From assembly GCF_001590865.1 (NCBI RefSeq), contig NZ_BBUY01000006.1:217931-281930 (forward strand): DNA of 64,000 nt, read 5' to 3'. The DNA is from Streptomyces sp. NBRC 110611. Lineage in GTDB: Bacteria > Actinomycetota > Actinomycetes > Streptomycetales > Streptomycetaceae. The notes under the pieces were generated by a model. It searched no databases. It saw only the letters and a list, made by a program, of their open reading frames with translations, and was not told the origin of the DNA. Shown here in pieces: positions 15,139 through 23,813 of the stretch. The stretch's first letter is position 1; each line of letters opens with the position of its first letter. The translations under genes and the position numbers were made by a program.

Positions 15139-17955
15139 ATGCGCGGTATGGATCTCGGAGGTCTCGGACTGCGCGCGAGCAAGCGCGGCGGGCTGCGCGG
15201 CCGGCGACGGTACGCCGTCGTGGGCGCGCTGGCCGCGCTGGCCGTGTTGATCGGGGGCGGCGCCTGGGCGGCCGCCTCCGCCGAGGCGGCGCCGCCCGTG
15301 CACCGCGAGGACCGGCTGCTGAGCATGCCGGAGCGGCCCGGCAGCGAACAGCGGGTGGGGATCGACACGTCCTTCTTCACCGCGCCGGGCGGCTCCGGCG
15401 GGCGGCGGCCCGCGGTGCTGCTCGGGCATGGTTTCGGCGGCAGCAAGGCCGACCTCCGGGCGGAGGCCGAGCAGTTGGCCCGGGACGGGTACGCGGTGCT
15501 GACGTGGTCGGCGCGCGGTTTCGGGAAGTCCACCGGGAAGATCGGGCTGAACGACCCGGAGGGCGAGGTCGCCGATGTGAGCCGGCTGATCGACTGGCTG
15601 GCCAAACGCCCCGAGGTGCAGCTCGACAAGGCCGGTGACCCCAGGGTGGGCGTCGCCGGCGCCTCGTACGGTGGGGCGGCCGCACTGCTGGCGGCCGGCC
15701 ACGACCGGCGGGTCGACGCCATCGCCCCGCAGATCACGTACTGGAACCTCGCCGACGCCCTGTTCCCGAACGGGGTGTTCAAGAAGCTGTGGGCGGGGAT
15801 CTTCTTCACCACGGGCTCCGACACAGGCTCCGGCACGGGCTCCGACCCGCGCTCCGGCACGGGAGCCGGCACAGGCTCGGGTGCGGGCAGTGGTACGGGC
15901 CCGGGTGCCGGCCCGGCCGGTGCGTCCACCGGCGGCTGCGGGAGGTTCGAGCCCGCGCTGTGCCGGATGTACGAGCGGGTCGCGGTCGGCGGCAGACCGG
16001 ACGAGGCGGCGCGCCGGCTGCTGGCGGCCCGCAGCCCGTCCGCCGTGGGCGACCGCATCACGGTGCCGACGCTGATCATGCAGGGGCAGAGCGACTCGCT
16101 GTTCCCGCTCGACCAGGGCGATGCGATGCAGCGGGCGATCCGTAAGAACGGGGCGCCGGTCGACGTCGACTGGATCGCCGGCGGGCACGACGGCGGGGAT
16201 CGCGAGACGGCCCGCCTCCAGGCCCGTACGACGGCGTGGTTCGACCGGTACCTGAAGGGCGAGAAGGGGGCCGACACCGGGCCGGCGTTCCGGATCAGCC
16301 GGACCGGGGGAGTGGACTCCACCAACGGCGCGATGCGACTGCGCGGCGCCGGGGCGGATCGCTACCCCGGCCTGGAGAACGCACCCCGGACGGTCCGGCT
16401 GTCCGGCCGCACCCAGACGTTCCACAACCCGCCCGGCGGCGGACCGCCCGCCCTCTCCGCGGTGCCCGGCGCCGGTGCGCTGGGCAGCCTCTCCGCCCTC
16501 GGCACCGGCGGTCTGTCGCTGGACTTCCCCGGCCAGCACGCCCGTTTCGAGTCGGCGCCGCTGGCCGACTCCGTCCATGTCACCGGCCGTCCCGCCGTCA
16601 CGGTGCGGGTACGGTCCGGCTCCCGGGACGCGGTGCTCTTCGCCAAGCTCTACGACGTGGCCCCGGACGGCCGCCGTCAGGTCCTGCCGTCCCAGCTCGT
16701 CACGCCGTACCGCGTCGAGGACGCCCGCGAGGGCCGGACCGTACGGCTGCGGCTGCCCGCCGTCGACCATGAGGTCGCGGCCGGGCACCGGCTCCGGCTG
16801 GTGCTCGCCGCGACCGACCTCGGATACGCCTCACCGGCCGAGCCGGCCAGGTACACCGTCTCCCTGGAGGACGGCGCCCTGAGCGTGCCCACCGCACCCG
16901 AGGTGCGCGGTGCGGCCGCCCCGCTGCCGGCCTGGACCTGGGCGCTGCCCGCCGGTGCGGCGGTGCTCGCCGCGCTGCTGCTGTGCACCGCCCGTCGCCG
17001 CCGGGCCGCGGCACCGGCGCCCGATCCGGCGCTCGCCGCCGTTCCGTTGGAGATCAGCGGCCTGAGCAAGCGGTACGCCGGGTCCCCGGACAGGTTCGCC
17101 GTACGGGAGTTGTCCTTCCGGGTGGAGCCGGGGCAGGTGCTCGGCCTGCTCGGGCCCAACGGCGCCGGCAAGACCACCACACTGCGGATGCTGATGGGCC
17201 TGATCACTCCGGACGCCGGTGAGATACGGATCTTCGGGGAGCCGGTCCGGCCGGGCGCGCCGGTGCTGTCGCGGGTCGGGGCCTTCGTCGAGGGCGCCGG
17301 TTTCCTGCCACATCTGTCCGGCCGCGCCAACCTCGACCTGTACTGGCAGGCCACCGGCAGGCCCGCCGCCGACGCCCATCTCGACGAGGCGCTGGAGATC
17401 GCCGGCCTCGGTGACGCCCTGGACCGTGCGGTGCGTACATACTCCCAGGGCATGCGGCAGCGCCTGGCCATCGCCCAGGCCATGCTCGGCCTGCCGGATC
17501 TGCTGATACTCGACGAGCCGACGAACGGGCTGGATCCGCCGCAGATACGCGAGATGCGCGAGGTGATGATCCGTTACGCGGCCGCCGGGCGCACCGTCAT
17601 CGTCTCCAGCCATCTGCTGTCCGAGGTCGAACAGAGCTGTACGCATCTGGTCGTCATGGACCGTGGGCAGCTGGTGCGGGGCGGGCCGGTCGCCGAGATC
17701 ATCGGCTCCGGCGACACCGTGCTGGTGGGTGTGGCGGAGCCGGTCGGTGACGCCGTCGTGGAGAAGGTGGCCGCGCTGCCGGGTGTCGCCTCGGCGGTCC
17801 GCGCCGAGGACGGCCTCCTGGTCCGGCTCGACGGTGCCACGACCACCCAACTGCTCACCGAACTCCTGCGGTTGGAGGTCGCGGTGGACCGTATCGGACC
17901 GCACCGGCGTCTGGAGGACGCCTTCCTCACCCTGATCGGAGGTGACGCCCGATGA
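15139..17955 (+). CDS. Membrane-spanning fusion: CocE/X-Pro-peptidase-like hydrolase plus ABC transporter ATPase
   Basis: About 938 residues joining two enzymes. Residues 25-46 are a TM anchor (VVGALAALAVLIGGGAWAAA). An alpha/beta hydrolase of the CocE/S15 class follows, with GHGFGGSK, nucleophile Ser176 in GASYGG, an acid in QSDSLFP and a histidine in AGGHDGG. It carries a Gly/Ser/Thr-rich insertion at about 228-264 and a beta-sandwich domain to about 570. A second TM (about 595-616) leads into a complete ABC ATPase: Walker A GPNGAGKTT (672), signature YSQGMRQR, Walker B LLILDEPTNG (about 789). Two TMs of this order place the hydrolase outside and the ATPase inside. The stop overlaps the permease start. 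Starts at TTG 15118 and ATG 15148 are also possible. Confidence 0.85.
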   Translation: MRGMDLGGLGLRASKRGGLRGRRRYAVVGALAALAVLIGGGAWAAASAEAAPPVHREDRLLSMPERPGSEQRVGIDTSFFTAPGGSGGRRPAVLLGHGFGGSKADLRAEAEQLARDGYAVLTWSARGFGKSTGKIGLNDPEGEVADVSRLIDWLAKRPEVQLDKAGDPRVGVAGASYGGAAALLAAGHDRRVDAIAPQITYWNLADALFPNGVFKKLWAGIFFTTGSDTGSGTGSDPRSGTGAGTGSGAGSGTGPGAGPAGASTGGCGRFEPALCRMYERVAVGGRPDEAARRLLAARSPSAVGDRITVPTLIMQGQSDSLFPLDQGDAMQRAIRKNGAPVDVDWIAGGHDGGDRETARLQARTTAWFDRYLKGEKGADTGPAFRISRTGGVDSTNGAMRLRGAGADRYPGLENAPRTVRLSGRTQTFHNPPGGGPPALSAVPGAGALGSLSALGTGGLSLDFPGQHARFESAPLADSVHVTGRPAVTVRVRSGSRDAVLFAKLYDVAPDGRRQVLPSQLVTPYRVEDAREGRTVRLRLPAVDHEVAAGHRLRLVLAATDLGYASPAEPARYTVSLEDGALSVPTAPEVRGAAAPLPAWTWALPAGAAVLAALLLCTARRRRAAAPAPDPALAAVPLEISGLSKRYAGSPDRFAVRELSFRVEPGQVLGLLGPNGAGKTTTLRMLMGLITPDAGEIRIFGEPVRPGAPVLSRVGAFVEGAGFLPHLSGRANLDLYWQATGRPAADAHLDEALEIAGLGDALDRAVRTYSQGMRQRLAIAQAMLGLPDLLILDEPTNGLDPPQIREMREVMIRYAAAGRTVIVSSHLLSEVEQSCTHLVVMDRGQLVRGGPVAEIIGSGDTVLVGVAEPVGDAVVEKVAALPGVASAVRAEDGLLVRLDGATTTQLLTELLRLEVAVDRIGPHRRLEDAFLTLIGGDAR

Positions 17956-18812
17956 CCGCGACCGCCGGCGCGGCGGCGCCCGGATACCGGCCGCGCCGCA
18001 CCCTGCCGCTGCGGGTGGAGGCCCGCCGTCAGCTGCGGCGCCGCCGCACTCTCGTCGTCGGCACGATCCTGACGCTGCTGCCGTTCGTGCTGGTGGTGGC
18101 GTTCGCGATCGGCGGCGATCCGGACGGCCGCGGCAACGGCCGGATATCGCTGATGGACACCGCCACCGCCTCCGGCGGCAACTTCGCCGCCACCACGCTG
18201 TTCGTCTCCGCGGGGTTCCTGCTGGTGATTCCGGTGGCGCTGTTCTGCGGTGACACGGTCGCCGCGGAGGCGAGCTGGTCCTCGCTGCGCTATCTGCTCG
18301 CCGCGCCGGTGCCCCGGTCCCGGCTGCTGCTGAGCAAGCTCACCGTCGCGCTGCTGTTCAGTGCCGCCGCGATGCTGCTGCTGCCGCTTGTCGCGCTGGC
18401 CGTGGGCACCGCCGCGTACGGCTGGGGGCCGCTGCAGCTGCCCACGGGCGGGGCGCTGCCGGCGGGGGAGACGGTGGTGCGGCTGGCGGTCGTGGTCGGC
18501 TATGTCTTCGTCAGCCAGCTGGTGACCGCGGCGCTGGCGTTCTGGCTGTCGACGGTGACGGACGCACCGCTGGGCGCGGTCGGCGGCGCCGTCGGGCTGA
18601 CCATCGTCGGCAATGTCCTCGACCAGGTCACCGCCCTCGGTGACTGGCGGGACGTGCTGCCCACCCACTGGCAGTACGCCTGGGCGGACGCCCTGCAGCC
18701 CCGGATGGAGTGGTCCGGGATGATCCAGGGCGCGTCGGTGTCGGTGGCGTACGCACTGGTACTGGGCGCGCTGGCGTTCCGGGGGTTCGCACGGAAGGAC
18801 GTGGTGTCATGA
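17952..18812 (+). CDS. ABC transporter permease (ABC-2 type)
   Basis: A 286-residue integral membrane protein with about six TM helices (such as LVVGTILTLLPFVLVVAFAI near residue 35 and TTLFVSAGFLLVIPVALFCG). It has the ABC-2 layout in which the N-terminal helix is followed by an extracellular loop and a five-helix bundle. It is translationally coupled (ATGA) to the hydrolase-ATPase fusion, so the two should form one exporter with the ATPase domain. Substrate unknown; the tethered hydrolase suggests a peptide or acyl compound that is processed outside the membrane, which is speculation. It ends 94 bp before a converging esterase gene. Confidence 0.82.
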   Translation: MTATAGAAAPGYRPRRTLPLRVEARRQLRRRRTLVVGTILTLLPFVLVVAFAIGGDPDGRGNGRISLMDTATASGGNFAATTLFVSAGFLLVIPVALFCGDTVAAEASWSSLRYLLAAPVPRSRLLLSKLTVALLFSAAAMLLLPLVALAVGTAAYGWGPLQLPTGGALPAGETVVRLAVVVGYVFVSQLVTAALAFWLSTVTDAPLGAVGGAVGLTIVGNVLDQVTALGDWRDVLPTHWQYAWADALQPRMEWSGMIQGASVSVAYALVLGALAFRGFARKDVVS

Positions 18813-18906
18813 CGGCGATACGGCCCTGACGGCCATCACGGCCGCCGCCCCTGCCGGCGGGGGAGCGGCGGGACCGGCCGCCGCCGCTGTCAGGTGGCCG
18901 CCGCTG

Positions 18907-19944
18907 TCACGTGGTCGGCCCCTGCATGTGTGCGCTGACCCAGCGCATGGTGCCCTCGCTCATACCCTTCACATACGTCGCCGCGCTGTGCGTGCCGCCC
19001 GGCACGATCTGCAGCCGGGTGTGCACCGGCCCGTGCCCGTACCGCGCGATGAACTTCCGCACCTTCGGCAGCACCGTGTACTCCTGGGACCCGTCCTGGA
19101 AGGCGAGGTCGACCTCGGGGCCGCCGCGTGCGGCCAGCCGACGGGCCAGTACCTCCGGGTTGTTCGCGCGCTCCGCCGCGGCGTGGCCGTTCCACAGCGG
19201 CGAGTCGGGCACGATGTCCGGCCCGTTGGGGATCGCCACCTTGAACGTTCCCGGGTTCTGCAGCGCGTTCTTCAGCGCCGCGAAACCGCCCGAGGAGGAG
19301 CCCATGATGGCCCAGGCATCGCGGGTCCCGAGGGTGCGGAAGTTCTGCCGTACGAGGTCGGGCACGTCCCGGCTGAGCCAGGTGCCGATCTTCGGCTGGC
19401 CGGGTATGTCGCTGCCGTCGTAGTACTGCCGGTCATCGGGGTTGAGCACCGGCATGACGACGATGAACGGCAGGCTGGTGCCGTTCCTGGACCACTGCGC
19501 GAGGTTCTCCTCCAGCTTGAGGTCGGCGCCGATCCAGTAGTTGACGGGGTAGCCGTAGGAGCCGGGCAGCGCCAGCATCACCGGGAAGCCCTTGTCCGCG
19601 TTGCGCTTCTCGTAGTACTCCGGCGGCGCCCACACCCACACCTTGCCGGTGAAGCCCGACTTCGGGCCGTGCAGGGTGGTCACGCCGATCGGGGTGTTCC
19701 CGCCGTCCCCGCCGACCCGGCGCTGTTCGGTGAAGGTGATCGGGTGGGTGGGCCACCGCACCAGTGGCTGCTTCCCGGGCGCCGTGGCGTGCAGCGCGCC
19801 GCCCGGCCCCCCGCCGTCGCCGAACCGTACGGGGGAGGAGGCGTGGGAGGAGGCATGGGAGGCGGCGGTGCCGCAGCCCGCGGTGGCGGCGAGCACGGTG
19901 AGGGTGACCAGCCCGGTCACCGAACGGAACAGGGCTTTGCGCAC
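18907..19944 (-). CDS. Esterase-fold (Ag85/EstA-like) predicted lipoprotein
   Basis: Predicted secreted alpha/beta hydrolase of 345 residues. The start is GTG 19944, preceded by AAGGAGAAGG at 3 nt; the frame extends to 19974 but without a ribosome site. The N-terminus is a lipoprotein signal: RKALFRS, a hydrophobic run, then lipobox LAATAGC with the lipidated cysteine near residue 24. The catalytic domain has the nucleophile elbow IMGSSSGGFAAL, an acidic loop DGSQEYTVLPK and a late histidine in VPGGTHSAATY. The family includes mycolyltransferase-like and ferric-enterobactin-esterase-like enzymes; substrate not readable. It converges on the ABC permease. Confidence 0.8.
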   Translation of the reverse strand: MRKALFRSVTGLVTLTVLAATAGCGTAASHASSHASSPVRFGDGGGPGGALHATAPGKQPLVRWPTHPITFTEQRRVGGDGGNTPIGVTTLHGPKSGFTGKVWVWAPPEYYEKRNADKGFPVMLALPGSYGYPVNYWIGADLKLEENLAQWSRNGTSLPFIVVMPVLNPDDRQYYDGSDIPGQPKIGTWLSRDVPDLVRQNFRTLGTRDAWAIMGSSSGGFAALKNALQNPGTFKVAIPNGPDIVPDSPLWNGHAAAERANNPEVLARRLAARGGPEVDLAFQDGSQEYTVLPKVRKFIARYGHGPVHTRLQIVPGGTHSAATYVKGMSEGTMRWVSAHMQGPTT

Positions 19945-20252
19945 GGGCCTTCTCCTTGCCGACACACCGAACACGGCGGACTCACCGGCCGCCTTCCGGC
20001 CGGCCGGGAGCTGTGCTGTCCCGGCCGATCCGTCAGAGGGGGCCGGGACGGGCCGGGGTTTCGCTCCCGGGGTGTCGGATTGCTCGCACCGACCGTCCGG
20101 AATCCGGACGTCTCCTCGGTGACCTGGGGGGTTTACGTACGGAGGAAGGCGGGTTTACCGGGATTTTCCCAGTGGGAGCCGGAGACAGGGTGCCGGGGAG
20201 ACGCACGTACGGCCGCCCCGGAACGCCCGCCTCCGCCCCGTATCCTCTGGCT
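19945..20252. promoter_or_regulatory. Divergent spacer with 17-bp palindrome
   Basis: This 308-bp gap separates the lipoprotein esterase (minus) from the FUSC gene (plus). Its only clear structure is CGTCCGGA-A-TCCGGACG at 20094-20110, perfect apart from the central base, which could be an operator or a hairpin. A TATCCT -10-like box at 20241-20246 lies 6 nt before the FUSC ATG, suggesting a leaderless message. I see no gene in it. Confidence 0.5.
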
Positions 20253-22397
20253 ATGACCTGGTCGCGTGCGCTGAGAGAAGCCGCCCGCTCCGGGCTGGCC
20301 ATCGAGCGGACCAAGCTCACCCCGCTCATCGCGGTGCGCGGCACGGCCGGCGTCGCGATCGTCATCGGGCTCTGCCTGTGGTTCGGTGACGCGACGCTCG
20401 CGGTCTCCTCCGCCTTCGGCGCGTTCTCCTCCGGCCTCGTCACCTTCCAGCGCAGTATGCGGCCCCGTCCGGTGCTGGCGCTGGCGGTCGCCGGTGCCCT
20501 GGCGGTCTCCACCTTCCTCGGCTACCTGGCCGCCGCCCATGTCGTCGTCTTCGTCCTGCTGCTCACCGGCTGGACCCTGATGGCCGGGATGGCCTGGGCG
20601 ATCGGCCCGGTCTCCGGCCTGGCCGGCACCCAGACCGTGGCGATGATGCTGGTCACCGTCACCCTCCCGACCTCGGTTCCGGGCGCGCTGGAGCACGCCG
20701 CCCTGATTTTCTTCGGCGGCGTCGTCCAGGCCACGCTCATCGTCGTCTTCCCGGTCCGCCCCTGGGGCATCCAGCGCGATGCGCTCGCCGACGCCCTGGC
20801 CGCCGAGGCCGACTACGCCCGCCGGCTGCGGCACAACCCCGTCGCCCCCTTCGACCCGGTGCCCCTGATGGACGCCCGGATCGCCGCCACGGTGACACCG
20901 CGTCAGGCCCGGCACCGGCCCGTTCAGCTGCACGGCCCCCGAGGCCTCGCCGAACGTGTCCGGCCGGTCCTCGCCTCGCTCGCCGACCCGGTCGTCGGCG
21001 CTCCCGCGGACGGCCCCGAACGCGACCGCGCCCGCGCGCTGCTGGCCGCCGCGGCGACCGTCCTGGACGCCGTCGCCCACGCCGTACGGCACGCCAAGCC
21101 GGTACGGCTGCCCCCGGAGGCGATGGCCACCCTGGAAGTTCCGGCCACCGGGCCGATGCTGAACGGCGCCGCCCGCCGCTCGGCCTACCGGCTGATCTCG
21201 CTGCTCGCCGACGCCGTCGAGTTCACCGACGAGCCGGTCCGGGCCACCCGCCCCACCACCGAGGCGGAACGAGGGCGGGGCGGGCGGGAAGAGGGCAGTC
21301 ATCTGCTGCGCCCCAGCGTGCCCAGGCTGGTACCGGTCGCGCTGCGTGCCCTGCGGCGCGAGACCCGCTGGTCCTCGCACGTCTTCCGGCACGCGGTGCG
21401 GGTCGCGGTGGTCGCCGCGGTCGGCTATCTGCTCGGCACGGGGATGCCGTTCGGACACGGCTACTGGGCACCGCTCGCCTCCGTGATGGTGATGCGCCCC
21501 GATTTCGCCCAGACGTACTCCCGGGGCGTGGCCCGTTTCAGCGGCACGCTCGTCGGCGTCGCCATCGGGGGCACTCTGATGGCGCTGGCGCACCCCGGCG
21601 CGTACGCCAGCGCCGTGCTCGCCGTGGTCTGCGTCTGGCTGATGTACCTGCTGATGCGCACCGGCTTCGCGGTGACGTCGGCCTGTGTGACCGCGTACGT
21701 CGTCTTCCTGCTGGGCATCGCGGGGGCGGGCTGGGAACAGACCGTCGCGGAACGCATCGTGCTCACCCTCGTCGGCGGACTGCTCGCGATGCTGTCGTAC
21801 GCGCTGTTCCCCGCCTGGGAGACGCCCCGGCTGCGCGACCGCCTCGCCGAGTGGCTGGCGGCCAACGGGCAGTACGCACTGGCCGTGCTGGACCGCTATG
21901 CCCGTCCCGCCGAGGGCCGTCCGCGGCAGGTCCGGGAGGCCCTGCTGGATACCCGGGCGGCCCGTGTGGCCTGGGAGGAGAGCGAGGCCCGTGCCGAGAA
22001 GGAGCCTGTACGGCACCGCGGCCTGTCGCTCGGTGCGGCGAAGGCGGCCAGCGCCGCGCTGGCCACGATGGGCCGGGTCACCATGATCATGGAGGCCCAC
22101 CTACCCGACCGGAACGCCGAACCGGTCATCGGCGCCGCCGCGTTCGCCGGCGAGCTGCGCCCGTCCCTGGAGCGCGCCGTGCAGGCCGTACGCGACGGGG
22201 GCGACCTGGACTGGAGCGCGCTGCGCACCGTATGGGAACGGTGGGACGCGGCGGAGGAGAACCAGGGGGTCGCGCTGCGCGCCTCCGATCTGCTGCTCGA
22301 CGCGCTCGACGAACTGGCGGAGGCACTGTCGGGCGAGCCGGGCGATCCTGGCGACCCGGGCGATCCTGGCCAACCGGGGGTACGGGATGTCGCGTGA
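20253..22397 (+). CDS. FUSC-family inner-membrane transporter-like protein
   Basis: Aromatic-acid-exporter/fusaric-acid-resistance fold, 714 residues. Two blocks of short hydrophobic helices (about residues 30-170: RGTAGVAIVIGLCLWFG, VFVLLLTGWTLMAG; and about 380-515: VAVVAAVGYLLGTGMPFGHG, VWLMYLLMRTGFAV) are separated by a soluble helical region and followed by a cytoplasmic C-terminal domain. YWAPLASVMVMRPDF is the family hallmark in the second block. The extreme C-terminus is a collagen-like GEPGDPGDPGDPG run encoded by near-identical nonamers. ATG 20253 is favoured because a -10-like TATCCT sits 6 nt upstream and the longer frame to 19956 is compositionally shadow-like. Substrate unknown. 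Confidence 0.8.
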   Translation: MTWSRALREAARSGLAIERTKLTPLIAVRGTAGVAIVIGLCLWFGDATLAVSSAFGAFSSGLVTFQRSMRPRPVLALAVAGALAVSTFLGYLAAAHVVVFVLLLTGWTLMAGMAWAIGPVSGLAGTQTVAMMLVTVTLPTSVPGALEHAALIFFGGVVQATLIVVFPVRPWGIQRDALADALAAEADYARRLRHNPVAPFDPVPLMDARIAATVTPRQARHRPVQLHGPRGLAERVRPVLASLADPVVGAPADGPERDRARALLAAAATVLDAVAHAVRHAKPVRLPPEAMATLEVPATGPMLNGAARRSAYRLISLLADAVEFTDEPVRATRPTTEAERGRGGREEGSHLLRPSVPRLVPVALRALRRETRWSSHVFRHAVRVAVVAAVGYLLGTGMPFGHGYWAPLASVMVMRPDFAQTYSRGVARFSGTLVGVAIGGTLMALAHPGAYASAVLAVVCVWLMYLLMRTGFAVTSACVTAYVVFLLGIAGAGWEQTVAERIVLTLVGGLLAMLSYALFPAWETPRLRDRLAEWLAANGQYALAVLDRYARPAEGRPRQVREALLDTRAARVAWEESEARAEKEPVRHRGLSLGAAKAASAALATMGRVTMIMEAHLPDRNAEPVIGAAAFAGELRPSLERAVQAVRDGGDLDWSALRTVWERWDAAEENQGVALRASDLLLDALDELAEALSGEPGDPGDPGDPGQPGVRDVA

Positions 22398-22452
22398 GCC
22401 GGCGTACGGGATACCGCATAGGTTGGGCGTACGGGATGCCGTATAAGCCGGG
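22380..22452. repeat. Three 24-25-bp tandem repeats at the FUSC stop
   Basis: Units 22380-22403, 22404-22428 and 22429-22452 all start GTACGGGAT and continue (G/A)(T/C)CGC or CCGTATA-like, with later units diverged. The first unit includes the FUSC stop codon. They lie directly upstream of the mbl-like promoter. Confidence 0.75.
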
Positions 22453-22474
22453 GGCACACAACGGCGCGAAGCCG

Positions 22475-22505
22475 GGAACCATCTCGCGCCCCCAGTAGTC
22501 TTATT
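22475..22505 (+). promoter_or_regulatory. SigE-like promoter before the MreB/Mbl-like gene
   Basis: GGAAC (22475-22479), 18-bp spacer, GTC (22498-22500) followed by TTATT. This matches the GGAAC-N18/19-GTC form reported for Streptomyces SigE, the cell-envelope stress sigma factor, whose known targets include mreB-type genes. No other -35/-10 pair is obvious in the 190-bp gap. Confidence 0.5.
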
Positions 22506-22590
22506 AATTGCCCGCATTGAACCCCATTGGTGCCCGATGGGGATTTCTGCGGCAATCCCACCCCGTCGCGAGAGAGCACACGAACTCCCC

Positions 22591-23670
22591 ATGGCGTCCA
22601 GCACTTCGTCCGGTACGTACGACATAGGCATCGACCTCGGCACCGCCAACACCCTGGTGTACGCCCGTGGCAAGGGTGTGGTGCTGAACGAGCCGTCCGT
22701 CGTCGCCGTCAACGCCTCCGGTGACGTCGTCGCCGTGGGCCTGGAGGCCAAACGGACCATCGGCCGCACGCCGTCCGGGATCACCGCGATGCGCCCCCTG
22801 AGGGAGGGCGTGATCGCCGACTTCGAGGCCGCCGAGCAGATGCTGCGCGCCCTGATGAAGAAGGCCCTGCCCAGCCGCCGGTTCAGCAAGCCGAGAGTGG
22901 TCATCTGCGTCCCCTCCGGGATCACCGGTGTCGAACGGCGCGCGGTCATCGACTCCGCCCGGGGCGCCGGAGCCCGCGAGGTGCACCTGATCGAGGAGCC
23001 GATGGCCGCCGCGATCGGCGCGGGCCTCCCGGTGGACGAACCGGTCGGCTGCATGGTGGTGGACATCGGCGGCGGTACGACCGAGGTCGCCGTCGTCTCC
23101 ATGGGCGGCCTGGTCACCTCCCAGTCCGTACGGGTCGCCGGTGACGCCATGGACGCCGCCATCTCTGGCTACGTCAAGAAGAAGCACTCCCTGGCCATCG
23201 GTGAACGCACCGCCGAGGACATCAAGATCGCCATCGGCTCGGCGGCCTGGACCCCCGTGGACGTCGACGAGGACGGCGAACCGGAACGCCCCGGCTCCTA
23301 CACCGTCCGCGGCCGCGACCACGTCAACGGCCTGCCCCGGATCCAGGAGGTCACCGAGGAAGAGGTCCGCGAGGCCCTCGCCGAACCGGTCGAGGCGATC
23401 GTCCAGGCCGTCCACCGCACCCTCGACGAGTGCCCCCCGGAGCTGTCCGGCGACATCATCGAGCGCGGTATCGCGCTCACCGGAGGCGGCGCGCTGCTGC
23501 GCGGCCTGGACCGGCGGCTGCGCCAGGAGATGGGTGTGCCCGTGTCCGTCGCCGACGAGCCCCTGGACTGTGTGGTCAACGGCACCGCCAAGTGCGTCGA
23601 CGAATTCGCCACACTGCACGGACTGTTGACGGGGGCGAAGGAACAACCGAGGAAGAGCGTGCGTTTGTAA
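22591..23670 (+). CDS. MreB/Mbl-family actin homologue
   Basis: Bacterial actin of about 359 residues, shape- and cell-wall-related. The ATPase motifs are intact: phosphate-1 IGIDLGTANTLVYARGKG at the N-terminus, connect and phosphate-2 region VVDIGGGTTEVAVVSMGG, and adenosine motif LTGGGALLRGLDRRL. It stands alone, without mreC/mreD/pbp2, so it is the stand-alone paralogue (Mbl-like) rather than the main mreB; Streptomyces typically carry both, with roles in spore-wall building. Start is uncertain: ATG 22591 (MASSTSSGTYD) gives the usual short N-terminus; ATG 22537 adds 18 residues. Neither has a good ribosome site. Confidence 0.85.
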   Translation: MASSTSSGTYDIGIDLGTANTLVYARGKGVVLNEPSVVAVNASGDVVAVGLEAKRTIGRTPSGITAMRPLREGVIADFEAAEQMLRALMKKALPSRRFSKPRVVICVPSGITGVERRAVIDSARGAGAREVHLIEEPMAAAIGAGLPVDEPVGCMVVDIGGGTTEVAVVSMGGLVTSQSVRVAGDAMDAAISGYVKKKHSLAIGERTAEDIKIAIGSAAWTPVDVDEDGEPERPGSYTVRGRDHVNGLPRIQEVTEEEVREALAEPVEAIVQAVHRTLDECPPELSGDIIERGIALTGGGALLRGLDRRLRQEMGVPVSVADEPLDCVVNGTAKCVDEFATLHGLLTGAKEQPRKSVRL

Positions 23671-23813
23671 GGGGGAAAGGCCGGAACGGGCGCCGGGGCA
23701 GCGAGCGGGGTGATGATCACTCGCACGGGGTGATGACCCCCGCACGGGGGTGATCGTCACTCGCAGCCGCCCCGGCCGCCCTCCCGGGCCGTCTCACACC
23801 TTTCGGAGGACGC

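Noticed and set aside
20220..20252. SigE promoter before the FUSC gene (GGAAC at about 20220)
   Set aside because: No GTC at the 18-19-bp spacing; a TATCCT leaderless-type box fits better.
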